Shown: positions 51,176 through 59,240 of the stretch, in pieces
How positions within the stretch are numbered: the stretch's first letter is position 1
Layout of the letters: each line of letters opens with the position of its first letter
Source: SIG603 sp964370635
GTDB taxonomy: Bacteria; Bacillota; Clostridia; Oscillospirales; Acutalibacteraceae
Direction: 5' to 3'
DNA: 64,000 bases
NCBI GenBank assembly: GCA_964370635.1
Contig: CAYJJU010000005.1
Coordinates: forward strand, 1-64,000
Made by a program: the position numbers and the translations under genes
Notes under the pieces: generated by a model
What the model was told of the DNA's origin: nothing
Seen by the model: the letters and a program-made list of their open reading frames with translations, nothing else
Databases searched by the model: none

Positions 51176-51640
51176 TTACAGATAATTAAACTCCACAGTA
51201 AAATTTATTGGAAACTCATTTTTTACATATTCTTCAAGTTCTTCGCTTGAAATATTTGTCATCGAAGTAACGTTTATAGTGCACTGTGTGCCTTCTCCAT
51301 CAACAATTTCACACTCTATCCCTAAGCTTTTAAGCTTTTCTTCAAAGGCACTTTTTGTAGAAGGATGTTCGTAAAGTTTATATTTGCCAAGCACTTTATT
51401 TCTTCTGTCTTCAAGCGTTCCTAAAGGTATGGATTTTGTAAAACTCTCAAATTTTTCAATGCCCTCTTCGTCACAAGTGCTTATAAAAAAATTATTAAGC
51501 GCCTTTTCTATTTCTTGATTTACTAAATCAAAGCCCGTGCACCATGCACTGATTTGCGCATTTGTATACTGTTTTGACGGGTCGAAAATCTTTATTTTTT
51601 CAAATATTTTCACGATATTATCATATTGTCTCGCTTCCAT
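51176..51640 (-). CDS. Phage tail protein, DUF2313 / XkdU-YmfQ type
   Basis: A 154-residue protein that caps the baseplate assembly in Myoviridae-like tails. The start is the ATG at 51640 (GGGGGA with a 4-6 base gap); the frame extends a further 46 codons into the preceding gene but without support. FDLVNQEIEKALNNFFISTCDEEGIEKFE and LEDRRNKVLGKYK match the wedge-adjacent tail family: the protein is acidic at one end and has the RRxxV/L helix typical of it. Last gene of the cluster; tail fibre genes that normally follow are absent. Confidence 0.75.
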   Translation of the reverse strand: MEARQYDNIVKIFEKIKIFDPSKQYTNAQISAWCTGFDLVNQEIEKALNNFFISTCDEEGIEKFESFTKSIPLGTLEDRRNKVLGKYKLYEHPSTKSAFEEKLKSLGIECEIVDGEGTQCTINVTSMTNISSEELEEYVKNEFPINFTVEFNYL

Positions 51641-51650
51641 AATTTCCCCC

Positions 51651-52709
51651 TTAAATTGCGTATGCCACAGATATAACTCCGGGCACAAAAACATCTCCTG
51701 TAAGCGGATAGACATCCGTCGTGTATGGCGATACTTTTGTGTTATATATCTTTGCATTATCCAAAAGATGCTTTGCAATCTTTGAAATAAACAGTGTCTC
51801 TCCCATTCTCGCTGCGTATATATATTCTTTTATAAGCTCCTCACAATGGGCCAAGACTTCCCCTTGATCGTATCCCGGTATTACCGAAACCCCCATGGAT
51901 AAATTTACCGCCCTTTGATTTGCGTTTTCTACCACTACAGTCGTGTTGATGGGCCTGTACTTTGCAAGCTCTAGGACTAGCATTGATGCCGCCTCTTGTG
52001 TGGGTACAGTCTCCTTTCCCCAAATATAGACAGTCACCTGTGTAGGGTCGTCATTACTTGCTATGGCGTTTGCCATATGTATTCCTTCAATGCTCTCCGC
52101 AAGACTTCTATAATAGCTAAGATTTACTCCGTTTGGAATTTCACTAATTGCTGAAATTACCCTTTTTCTAAAGCTTTCCGCGCTTTCTTCGTCGGAGCCA
52201 CCCACAAATTCCGTTTCATTCGTGACGGCACTGACTCCCTCGGGGGCACTTATAAGCGTGTTTATTGTGTTTGCCGCGGCATTGTATTTTTTACCGCCGT
52301 TTACCGATTCTGCATACAGGTATTCTTTAAGATTTCCTGCACGTATGCTTCCTGCCCTTGTGGTCACAAACTGCGCATCGGGCTCGCCCGCAACTGCGCA
52401 CATTGTGCCTATCGGTATGTCTACATTATGAGCCGACGCTTCGTTTCGAGAAAAGGCAAGTACTCCCACAGATTTTACCGCTTCTTTTTTTTGTATTCCC
52501 CTGTCGTCTGCATGTCGTTTAACATAGTCGTCGCTTGCAGTCGTGACAAATGCCTGCTCCTTTACCCAATTTAAATTATTTAGCATCTCATAGAGCTCTC
52601 CTGCAAGCACCCTAAGTTTTATGCCCTCTGCCGTTGCTTCATGCGGGATAAATCCGGCCTTTTCCTTGTATGTTTCGTTCATTCTCTCAAGTAAGTCTTC
52701 GTAAGTCAT
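51651..52709 (-). CDS. Baseplate J / gp47 family protein (XkdT-like)
   Basis: Wedge component of contractile-tail baseplates, 352 residues. TYEDLLERMNETYKEKAGFIPHEATAEGIKLRVLAGELYEML opens it, then RGIQKKEAVKSVGVLAFSR, the central FVGGSDEESAESFRKRVISAI hallmark of the gp47 family and a C-terminal VSVIPGYDQGEV part. It lies 10 bases upstream of the final gene. In PBSX it is xkdT. Confidence 0.9.
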   Translation of the reverse strand: MTYEDLLERMNETYKEKAGFIPHEATAEGIKLRVLAGELYEMLNNLNWVKEQAFVTTASDDYVKRHADDRGIQKKEAVKSVGVLAFSRNEASAHNVDIPIGTMCAVAGEPDAQFVTTRAGSIRAGNLKEYLYAESVNGGKKYNAAANTINTLISAPEGVSAVTNETEFVGGSDEESAESFRKRVISAISEIPNGVNLSYYRSLAESIEGIHMANAIASNDDPTQVTVYIWGKETVPTQEAASMLVLELAKYRPINTTVVVENANQRAVNLSMGVSVIPGYDQGEVLAHCEELIKEYIYAARMGETLFISKIAKHLLDNAKIYNTKVSPYTTDVYPLTGDVFVPGVISVAYAI

Positions 52710-52727
52710 AATTACACTCCATTCCTT

Positions 52728-53063
52728 TTAAATATTTTTTAAAACCTTAATTTCGCCCTGAGAAAAGGCGGTTTTAATCATAAAATAATAGTACTGCTCG
52801 TCTTTTGTCACGCCTATAACGTCTAAACCCTCTATATTTTTAAGCGCAAGGCTTGCAAAGGAAAGTAGTTTTTCCATGGCGTATTCATCGTTTTCTTGTA
52901 CTTCATAAATTTTGCTACCCAAATGTTTTGCATAAGGCATGGACGAAAGAGGCATTCCTATTAAATTTTTTGCCTTTTGAAGCTCCTCCTCGTGGTCAAA
53001 TATTTCTATAGGCAGACCCAGTGCATTTACTTTTATATCTCTATTTTCTATTAACACATCCAT
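52728..53063 (-). CDS. Phage baseplate protein, gp25/XkdS-like
   Basis: A 111-residue protein. EEELQKAKNLIGMPLSSMPYAKHLGSKIYE and the C-terminal YYYFMIKTAFSQGEIKVL resemble the W/gp25-like lysozyme-related fold of baseplate wedges and the DUF2634 group (XkdS). No catalytic residues of lysozyme are kept, as in the family. Its stop is 18 bases before the gp47 gene and it starts one base after the spike gene's end. Confidence 0.72.
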   Translation of the reverse strand: MDVLIENRDIKVNALGLPIEIFDHEEELQKAKNLIGMPLSSMPYAKHLGSKIYEVQENDEYAMEKLLSFASLALKNIEGLDVIGVTKDEQYYYFMIKTAFSQGEIKVLKNI

Positions 53064-53399
53064 TTAAACACTCTCCTCTATAGGCGCAAATACTTGCCCG
53101 TTTATTAAGACTTCTCCGTTATTTTTCAGGTGGATTAGCGCCCCTCCCGAAGAATACAGGCAAATTTCTCCGTTTTCAAGCTCTATTGGCGGCTGCTCAA
53201 AACTTCCTAGCACCGCCTCTTCTTTTACATACACCGCCGTGCCTATGGGAAGTTTTGAGGACATTCCAAAAGGAGTTGGCGCGGGCGGCTGATACATGGA
53301 ATTTTGTGCGAGCACAGAAAAGTTTTCGCCGTCGTTAATTACCACTCCGGTTTTTACCACGTTATTTTCTTGTTTTTTAAATTTTTCAGTCAACCACAT
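53064..53399 (-). CDS. Phage baseplate spike-like protein (gpV/XkdR position)
   Basis: A 111-residue beta-rich protein. The N-terminal half resembles an OB domain (KTGVVINDGENFSVLAQN) and the C-terminal part ENGEICLYSSGGALIHLKNNGEVLINGQVF has the glycine-aspartate rhythm of gpV-type spike stalks. It occupies the XkdR place in PBSX order. No metal-binding HxH tip is visible. Assignment is by pattern. Confidence 0.65.
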   Translation of the reverse strand: MWLTEKFKKQENNVVKTGVVINDGENFSVLAQNSMYQPPAPTPFGMSSKLPIGTAVYVKEEAVLGSFEQPPIELENGEICLYSSGGALIHLKNNGEVLINGQVFAPIEESV

Positions 53400-53402
53400 G
53401 TC

Positions 53403-54278
53403 TTATACCTCCCTCACACCGGTGATTTCTGTTTGCTCACTGCCGTTTAGGAGCGTGTACTGCAAAGATTTTATGATTATTTTTATTTTTTCTCCCTCAT
53501 GATAAAACTCAAACTCATCGTTAATTTCAAGCGCTATGAGTTTTGAAAACAACAGCCTATAGGTTTCATAAACCTTAAACCTTTCAAAGGGCGGAGTATT
53601 GCTTTGCGCATATCTTATCCTGAGCACGCCTTTAGCCTTTTCATTTTCAAAGCAGGTGCTGTAAACCCCTGTGTTTGTGTCCTTATAGTACATGTGAGAG
53701 CATAGGTCATAGTTGCTTCTTTCCATTTCAAAGCTCTCAGGCGAGGTTTTTTCAAAGACGGTCGCCTGCTCTTTTTGGCCAAAAATTACGGTATCCTTGC
53801 CTAAAACATGCATTTCTTTTCCCAAATAATCTCTTGCAAATTTATTTAACACCTCATAAACGCTACTTCCTTTGAGCACTGTAAGGGGAGCGCTTTTTGC
53901 CTCGTTATCGTCGCAAATTATCTGTTTAAAGTCCAAGTCATTTAAAAATCTTTTAAATAAAATTGGAGGGTTTGGCAAAAAAACCGTCTGTGGCATTGCC
54001 TCGTTGTCTAGCAAAATTGCCTCATTACTTCGTGCAAAAATTTCCAAACTTTTTCCGTCGTCTTTTATTTGATACAATACTTCATCGACTATTCCGTCAA
54101 AAATTTCGCTGTCGTCTTCCTCCATTTTTATTCTCACTAAATTTTCGGGAAACTTACTGCATGAAAATACTACATGAAGCGCATTTGCAGGCGTTTTTTC
54201 GTCTTTATCCAGTGTAATTTTATAGGCGTTATTTAAAATTATTTCCTTGCCATTTTCTGTCTGAGCCGTAAAAGTCAT
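53403..54278 (-). CDS. Phage late-control D / XkdQ-like baseplate hub protein
   Basis: A 291-residue protein of the hub family that forms the central tail channel in contractile phages. It overlaps the LysM gene by 4 bases (ATGA). The sequence is beta-rich with TLDKDEKTPANALHVVFSC, FDGIVDEVLYQIKDDGKSLEIFARSNEAILLDNEA (residues ~50-90, typical of XkdQ) and a C-terminal YHEGEKIKIIIKSLQYTLLNGSEQTEITG. Confidence 0.82.
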   Translation of the reverse strand: MTFTAQTENGKEIILNNAYKITLDKDEKTPANALHVVFSCSKFPENLVRIKMEEDDSEIFDGIVDEVLYQIKDDGKSLEIFARSNEAILLDNEAMPQTVFLPNPPILFKRFLNDLDFKQIICDDNEAKSAPLTVLKGSSVYEVLNKFARDYLGKEMHVLGKDTVIFGQKEQATVFEKTSPESFEMERSNYDLCSHMYYKDTNTGVYSTCFENEKAKGVLRIRYAQSNTPPFERFKVYETYRLLFSKLIALEINDEFEFYHEGEKIKIIIKSLQYTLLNGSEQTEITGVREV

Positions 54279-54766
54279 CTAATTTTCACCCTCTCTCCCT
54301 CGTTTAATGAATTTATATATTTTATGTTTGGGTTATTTTTTACAAGCCACTCTATGCTTTTATCGCCCTCATAGTCCCATAGACTTTCGCCTTGTTTTGC
54401 AAACTTTACTTCTTGTCTTTCAAGGCTTTGGCTCTCGTTTGCCTCAAAAAACACAAAACTGTATTTTAAAAGTTCTTTTTCGCTTAAAAACTCTGCCTTA
54501 AGGCTTGTTAGCACTGCATTAAAGGGCTTTATGCTTGGCAAAATTAAACACTGTGCCCCAAGCTTTGCACAAGTTTCCAAATTATCGTACTTTACCGCTG
54601 CATCTTCTCCTAAAAAATACCCGTCCCCTGTCACTGTTTTAAGTTTTGAACCCATATGAAACATGTGCGAATTTGTGTTTTGGGCAATTTCTCCTCCCTC
54701 AATAATCAGCGTTTCGGGATTTATTTCAAAGTCGAAGTTTCCAAACGATATTTTCATTAAGTCCAT
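54275..54766 (-). CDS. Phage tail LysM-domain protein (XkdP-like)
   Basis: A 163-residue protein with GGAG 7 bases before the ATG. The N-terminal ~110 residues resemble the domain seen before LysM in XkdP (MKISFGNFDFEINPETL...). The C-terminal ~45 residues are a LysM-like motif: GESLWDYEGDKSIEWLVKNNPNI then LNEGERVKI. Normally follows the tape-measure gene; here it follows a 22-codon ORF. Confidence 0.78.
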   Translation of the reverse strand: MDLMKISFGNFDFEINPETLIIEGGEIAQNTNSHMFHMGSKLKTVTGDGYFLGEDAAVKYDNLETCAKLGAQCLILPSIKPFNAVLTSLKAEFLSEKELLKYSFVFFEANESQSLERQEVKFAKQGESLWDYEGDKSIEWLVKNNPNIKYINSLNEGERVKIR

Positions 54767-54786
54767 ATTTATTCTCCACTTCCTTT

Positions 54787-54855
54787 TTATTCAAGCACGT
54801 TTATATAGCGCCTTGCATCTCTCATTATTGCAAGTGATAATTGTCTTGCGTTCAT
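54787..54855 (-). CDS. 22-residue ORF at the place of the missing sheath-to-tape-measure block
   Basis: Begins at the ATG that overlaps the stop of the neck gene (ATGA, 54852-54855) and ends at TAA 54787-54789; product MNARQLSLAIMRDARRYINVL plus one Glu. It is a single amphipathic helix with basic patches. Either a remnant of a deleted gene or a real mini-gene kept by coupling. Function unknown. Confidence 0.4.
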   Translation of the reverse strand: MNARQLSLAIMRDARRYINVLE

Positions 54856-55493
54856 TCCCTCACCCCCTCAAGCTGTGCCTTTATGCACTTGCCTTGCAGG
54901 TTAAACTGCGCATTTATTAAGCGGCAATTTATATACTTTGTTCCTGCAAACACAATTTCGTAAATACCGTCTTCGTCAAACAAGTACGGACGAGGCAAAT
55001 TAATTACTATGCTAATTTTTGATTTTGACGCTACCACGGCGTTTTTAGCGCCTATCGGATGTATTGTTTTAGGCTGCAAATACACTATTTCTACTGACTT
55101 TGCCTGTATTTCCTCTGCGTTAACCGTCAAGGTGTTTTGCATATTCTCGACACTTATGGTGCAGGGCAAACAGATTGCCGCCACCGCTTCGTCTGTGCGA
55201 ATTTTCATTCTTGAAATTCCCGTAATGTCATTCATGTTTTCTTTTAGCACCGTACATATCTGGGAAAAAATTTCCCCTGCTTTTTTACCGCCCTCATTAA
55301 TTGGTATATATAGGTCTATGCTAAGTTTTATATGGTTTTCCAGTATGTACTCTTCTTCGACTATTCCTATTACCGCACAAGGGCTTTCCAGCACCCTTTT
55401 TCCCTGTGTAGTTGGATATTCATTCAAAAAAACCACATTTACTATGTTTTCCTCCAACAAGTTTTTTACCTCTTGTGCTAATATTTCACTCAT
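54852..55493 (-). CDS. Phage neck/tail-completion-like protein
   Basis: A 213-residue protein. The first ~120 residues resemble tail-completion or terminator proteins (LEENIVNVVFLNEYPTTQGKRVLESPCAVIGI, then KAGEIFSQICTVLKENM), and the last ~55 form a beta domain ending in IVFAGTKYINCRLINAQFNLQGKCIKAQLEG, unlike simple completion proteins. It may therefore be two domains joined. Position just after the head-joining genes supports a neck role. Confidence 0.6.
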   Translation of the reverse strand: MSEILAQEVKNLLEENIVNVVFLNEYPTTQGKRVLESPCAVIGIVEEEYILENHIKLSIDLYIPINEGGKKAGEIFSQICTVLKENMNDITGISRMKIRTDEAVAAICLPCTISVENMQNTLTVNAEEIQAKSVEIVYLQPKTIHPIGAKNAVVASKSKISIVINLPRPYLFDEDGIYEIVFAGTKYINCRLINAQFNLQGKCIKAQLEGVRE

Positions 55494-55503
55494 ACTTCTC
55501 CTC

Positions 55504-55812
55504 CTATTCTAAAATTACTTCAAGCACCGCCCTCATGCAAAATTCTTTTCCGAAAGCCTTTAAAAATTCGCTGTTTATCACCCTGTAAACCTTATTTTCA
55601 AATCTTAAAGTGTCTCCCTCATTAAGCTCTTTTACCGTTCCCATAAACAAGTACTTAGGTGTGCTTAAAAAGCCTGTTTCGTGGGCTAATTTATTTACCT
55701 GCTCACTTTTTTTATAGGGTGTAATAAGCCCTTTGCAGACAAATTCCACGCCGTTTGATGTCACTTGTATTTGGTCTGCATTTTTAAAAATTTTATCCAT
55801 CAACTTGCTCAT
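55504..55812 (-). CDS. Phage head-tail joining-like protein
   Basis: A 102-residue protein with GGAGG and a 6-base gap before the ATG at 55812, overlapping the preceding gene by 20 bases. SNGVEFVCKGLITPYKKSEQVNKLAHETGFLST and EGDTLRFENKVYRVINSEFL resemble a small beta-barrel adaptor (XkdH place). No further motif. Confidence 0.6.
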   Translation of the reverse strand: MSKLMDKIFKNADQIQVTSNGVEFVCKGLITPYKKSEQVNKLAHETGFLSTPKYLFMGTVKELNEGDTLRFENKVYRVINSEFLKAFGKEFCMRAVLEVILE

Positions 55813-56179
55813 TTTCTTCCTCCCATGTGCTCATAAAGGTAAATTTTTCATCAATGAGCAGTGGTTTTAAAATGCTTAACGCCTCTTTAACTTCCGCCTG
55901 AGTGGAAATTATTTGAGGATTTTTTATGTTGATTTCTCCGGCTCCTATTTCTGAGGGTGAACCCAGGCTTTCAAATTTCATATGCCTATAAAAGGCTATG
56001 CTCAGTGCGGCAAACTCTAAACTGTTTTTGTATCCGTCTATCACTGATTGTTCTAAGTCTTTTCTCATCATGTTTTCAATCATTTCAACACTGCTATCGA
56101 CTACTGCAGATATATAACTTTCCCCATACTCCTGCCCGATAAGTGTTACAAACTCTTGCGTAATTTTAACTTTATCCAA
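55793..56179 (-). CDS. Phage head-tail connector-like protein
   Basis: A 128-residue helical protein. TLIGQEYGESYISAVVDSSVEMIENMMRKDLEQSVIDGYKN and AALSIAFYRH match small gp6-like connector proteins that follow the capsid gene. Between the capsid gene (68 bases) and the next adaptor (overlap). Confidence 0.65.
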   Translation of the reverse strand: MDKVKITQEFVTLIGQEYGESYISAVVDSSVEMIENMMRKDLEQSVIDGYKNSLEFAALSIAFYRHMKFESLGSPSEIGAGEINIKNPQIISTQAEVKEALSILKPLLIDEKFTFMSTWEEENEQVDG

Positions 56180-56247
56180 GTCTTTACCTCCTTAAAAATA
56201 GGGCAGTGGCGTGAGTACCACCGCCCCCTTATTTAAACTTTTAAAAC

Positions 56248-57255
56248 TTATGGTGTTTTAAGCCCTTTTGCGGCATCTTTGTAGATTTTTGCAAAGCCTG
56301 CAATCGTGCTAATTGTGGACATTTCAAGCTGTCTGTCTATGAGCTTGTCATGCTCTATAAGCACAGGCCCTGCTTGAACCATTTCAAGCGCGCAAGTCTT
56401 ATCAAGACCAATAAGCGTTTTAGCCGCCATTGACGGAATATGTATCACATTTGCGCCAAGCGGAGTTGCAAGCTTACCACTGCCGTGGAAGTTAAGCCCT
56501 GCGTTTGCATCTTTAAACTCTGCAATTTGCATAAGTGTTTTAATCATGTCAGTTCCGGCAATTATGGTGTTTAGGCTAAACGGCGATAAGTCTCCCCAAA
56601 GGCCTACTATGTCTCCGTAAGTAAGCGCCGCTGTCAAGGTTTTTGATGTAAGCGGATTGCTGTTTCCATCGCCTAAGGTAAGCACGTCCACCGCATCTTT
56701 CATTTGGCTTGTCGCAATATGTGCGCCTATTTGCCTTAAAGTAACCGTAAATAAGTCAATTTTTTGGTATCTTAAAGCCTCGTACGACGCCTTTAAGAGT
56801 CTTCCTCTCTTTTTAAGGGTTACTAAATTTTCGGCAGTACTTACCGTTGTTTCCGGAATTGTCGCACCCTCTGTCACTACAGACAAGGCTTTTTCGTCGT
56901 CTGTTAAATCAGAGTGGATACTGCGATAGTCCATAGAGTCTATTTTTGTGACCGTTGCCACCATTTCAGGCAGTCTGTTGACTTGCTCCATGCCTTGTTT
57001 TATAGAGCGTGAAACATATTCGGGAAACAGTGCGGCACTTTGTGTTGTTGCAAAAAAGCTCTCCACAGGGTCTGAGGCCTCGCCTGCCACTTTAATATTA
57101 AATCTCTTAAGCTGTCTTTGGTAGGCATCAAGCTTTTCAAGCTCTGTACCCACGTAATTTTTTGAGCTGTCTAACTCCTCTAACACTTGAGTAAAGGATT
57201 TTCCCGCAACTCTGTACATATCTTTTTCTAAATTAATTTTTTCAAAATAAGCCAT
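56248..57255 (-). CDS. Phage major capsid protein (PBSX XkdG type)
   Basis: HK97-fold shell protein of 335 residues. KSFTQVLEELDSSKNYVGTELEKLDAYQRQLKRFN at the N-terminus, a spine region with LFPEYVSRSIKQGMEQVNRLPEMVATV, RLLKASYEALRYQKIDLFTVTLRQIGAHIA and the C-terminal PVLIEHDKLIDRQLEMSTISTIAGFAKIY. The gene follows the protease-scaffold gene by 13 bases, as in PBSX. Confidence 0.85.
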   Translation of the reverse strand: MAYFEKINLEKDMYRVAGKSFTQVLEELDSSKNYVGTELEKLDAYQRQLKRFNIKVAGEASDPVESFFATTQSAALFPEYVSRSIKQGMEQVNRLPEMVATVTKIDSMDYRSIHSDLTDDEKALSVVTEGATIPETTVSTAENLVTLKKRGRLLKASYEALRYQKIDLFTVTLRQIGAHIATSQMKDAVDVLTLGDGNSNPLTSKTLTAALTYGDIVGLWGDLSPFSLNTIIAGTDMIKTLMQIAEFKDANAGLNFHGSGKLATPLGANVIHIPSMAAKTLIGLDKTCALEMVQAGPVLIEHDKLIDRQLEMSTISTIAGFAKIYKDAAKGLKTP

Positions 57256-57268
57256 AAATACTTCCTTT

Positions 57269-58159
57269 CTAAATTACAAAATCTTCATAGGCTGCCGCAC
57301 TTTCTTTTTGTGCAAACAGTTGTGGTTTTATTGGAACATTTTCCTGTGCCATTTCATAAAACACGGCTTCAAGGCTTTCAAGCTCTTTTATGTCGAGCGC
57401 CTTTAATATGCTTTCAAGCACGTTTTGCGGTATGCCTTTTTGTACCAGCATTCCATATCTCCTTACAGAGTTTTCAAGTTTTTCCCTGTAAATTTTGCCC
57501 CAACTCGCTTCTTTTTCAAGTTTTTCTATCTTCTCTTTTAAAAGCTGTGTCTGTTTTATAGTTTCGCCGTCTTGTATGTTTTCGCTTACGTATTTTACAA
57601 CCCCTGCCTTTCGCTGTGCCGGAACGGCCACAAAAGAGAACTCATACGCATCACTTGCGTGGTCTAAAATTTTCACACAAAGTTTTCCATTATAAGTTTT
57701 TCCTTTTTGATGACTGCATTCCTCGCCTTGGCAAATACTGCATATTGTTTTTTCGATATTACAAGAAATGCTGACCTCTTTTAATATACCGCTTTCTATT
57801 TTCGAGATTAAATCGCTGTTTTTCTCGGTTTTAGGAATGTATGCCCATGCCTTTAATGCGGTGTATATTTCCCCTAAAGAAGTTTCTTTTTCCCTGTCCT
57901 CTATAATTTGGGTCTTGTAAATTCTTGCCGTTTGGTTTTCACTTTTTCTTTCGTGATTAAGTATTCCTGTCTTTCCAACAAACAACTCTGCAAGCTCGTT
58001 TAATGCCTTGATGGAAAAACTTTCATAATCTCTGTCCACAAGGTTGTCGCAAAGTATTACCGAAAAAGTATATACTTCCTCCTCTTTAAACTCTCTTCTC
58101 GTATAGCTGTTTATTAGCTTTAAATCCTCATTAATCTGAGGGTTTTGCTGTGTTGCCAC
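57269..58159 (-). CDS. Phage prohead protease fused to scaffold (XkdF-like)
   Basis: A 296-residue protein that probably cleaves itself and guides capsid assembly. The GTG start has AGGTG 7 bases upstream and lies inside the portal gene's end (29-base overlap). The protease part (residues ~20-190) has DRDYESFSIKALNELAELFVGKTGILNH with the likely catalytic His and EVSISC with the likely Ser. A CSICQGEECSH cluster, a zinc-ribbon type pattern, sits next to it. The remaining ~100 residues are a coiled coil (LKEKIEKLEKEASWGKIYREKLENSVRR), the scaffold. Confidence 0.78.
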   Translation of the reverse strand: MATQQNPQINEDLKLINSYTRREFKEEEVYTFSVILCDNLVDRDYESFSIKALNELAELFVGKTGILNHERKSENQTARIYKTQIIEDREKETSLGEIYTALKAWAYIPKTEKNSDLISKIESGILKEVSISCNIEKTICSICQGEECSHQKGKTYNGKLCVKILDHASDAYEFSFVAVPAQRKAGVVKYVSENIQDGETIKQTQLLKEKIEKLEKEASWGKIYREKLENSVRRYGMLVQKGIPQNVLESILKALDIKELESLEAVFYEMAQENVPIKPQLFAQKESAAAYEDFVI

Positions 58160-59240
58160 TTACTTTCACCTCCAATTCTTTTGCCCTTGCATGATTTAGC
58201 ACCGCCGTCGAGTGGTCAAGCTCGTCTTGCATTGTGATATCGTCCCAGACGATGTTTATTTTGTCGTCCTTGCCGTTTAGTAATAGCCATGTTTTGCAAA
58301 TTTTCATTATTACGGGCTCTATTAGCCTTCTGTATGATTCAAGCTCGCTTGTGAGTATGTCGGCTTGTTGGCTTGACATTCGCTCTGTCGATGACCATGA
58401 AAGGCCCAGTAAAAACGGCGGAAGCCCTATTTTTGCCACAATTTGCTCAAGCATTTGCCTTACGGGAATATTGCTGTCTAGTATTTGATTGTCTGCCCCT
58501 ATTGCTTTTATGTTCACATCTCCCACGGCGACAAAATCGTTAATTTCTGTGCTACGCATTGCCTTTTGCCATTCTTTTGCAATATTTTTTGCTTTTTCCG
58601 GCGCATAGGCCGAGTCATCACTTTTTGTTGTAACGGCAAAGCGCACATTGCCCACTCTTTCCCAATTTGTGCCAAGTGTTTTGTATATCTTTAAAAGTAT
58701 ATCGCTTACAAAAGGCAGTCCTTGTAAAATAGACACCCCCATAATCTCTCCGGACGGAGGATTAAGCGATGACATCAATAAAAGTTGTGGATATGGGCAG
58801 GCTGTTCTTTTGCCTGCTTCAATCAAAAACACTTTCACATCAAGCGGCGACACTTCTTTAAGCTCTATATCGTCTAAAGATGCATTGTATAGGGCATAGG
58901 GTACAGAGTTTTTCAAAACTATCTCTCCCACCGCAGTGCCATAGCTTAACAGGTCTTCAAAATATGTGTTGATAAAGCAGTCTATGCCTTGCCCCAATGC
59001 GCCCACCTTGACGGTTTTCAAGAAATACTCAAGCTCTTCCTCGTCTTCACACTCCACCTTAAAACTGCCTATTAGGCGACATATTTTTAGTATTGCAGCG
59101 CTCACAATCGGAACACATTCCTTTAAGAGTTTATAAAGCTCTCTGCACTCTGGGTAGGCTGTGGTATTATACAAATCTTTTTCCCTTGTCTGCACCGCCA
59201 CTGCGACATCCTGTGCCGGTTTTCTCTTAATTAATCCCAA
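58131..59240 (-). CDS. Phage portal protein
   Basis: Dodecameric DNA gateway, 369 residues. A TTG start overlaps the terminase stop and has AGGAGAGG upstream. YGTAVGEIVLKNSVPYALYNASLDDIELKE and the clip/stem region QMLEQIVAKIGLPPFLLGLSWSSTERMSSQQADILTSELESYRRLIEP are classical for portals of the PBSX/SPP1-like group. It also overlaps the next gene. Confidence 0.88.
   Translation of the reverse strand: MGLIKRKPAQDVAVAVQTREKDLYNTTAYPECRELYKLLKECVPIVSAAILKICRLIGSFKVECEDEEELEYFLKTVKVGALGQGIDCFINTYFEDLLSYGTAVGEIVLKNSVPYALYNASLDDIELKEVSPLDVKVFLIEAGKRTACPYPQLLLMSSLNPPSGEIMGVSILQGLPFVSDILLKIYKTLGTNWERVGNVRFAVTTKSDDSAYAPEKAKNIAKEWQKAMRSTEINDFVAVGDVNIKAIGADNQILDSNIPVRQMLEQIVAKIGLPPFLLGLSWSSTERMSSQQADILTSELESYRRLIEPVIMKICKTWLLLNGKDDKINIVWDDITMQDELDHSTAVLNHARAKELEVKVSGNTAKPSD

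Noticed and set aside
50514..51176. tRNA pair as attachment site of the phage cluster
   Set aside because: The tRNA 3' ends point away from the cluster, I found no repeat of a tRNA end at the far side and there is no integrase.
51640..51778. N-terminal extension of the last phage gene
   Set aside because: The 46 extra codons overlap the end of the gp47 gene and lack a ribosome binding site, whereas the ATG at 51640 has GGGGGA.
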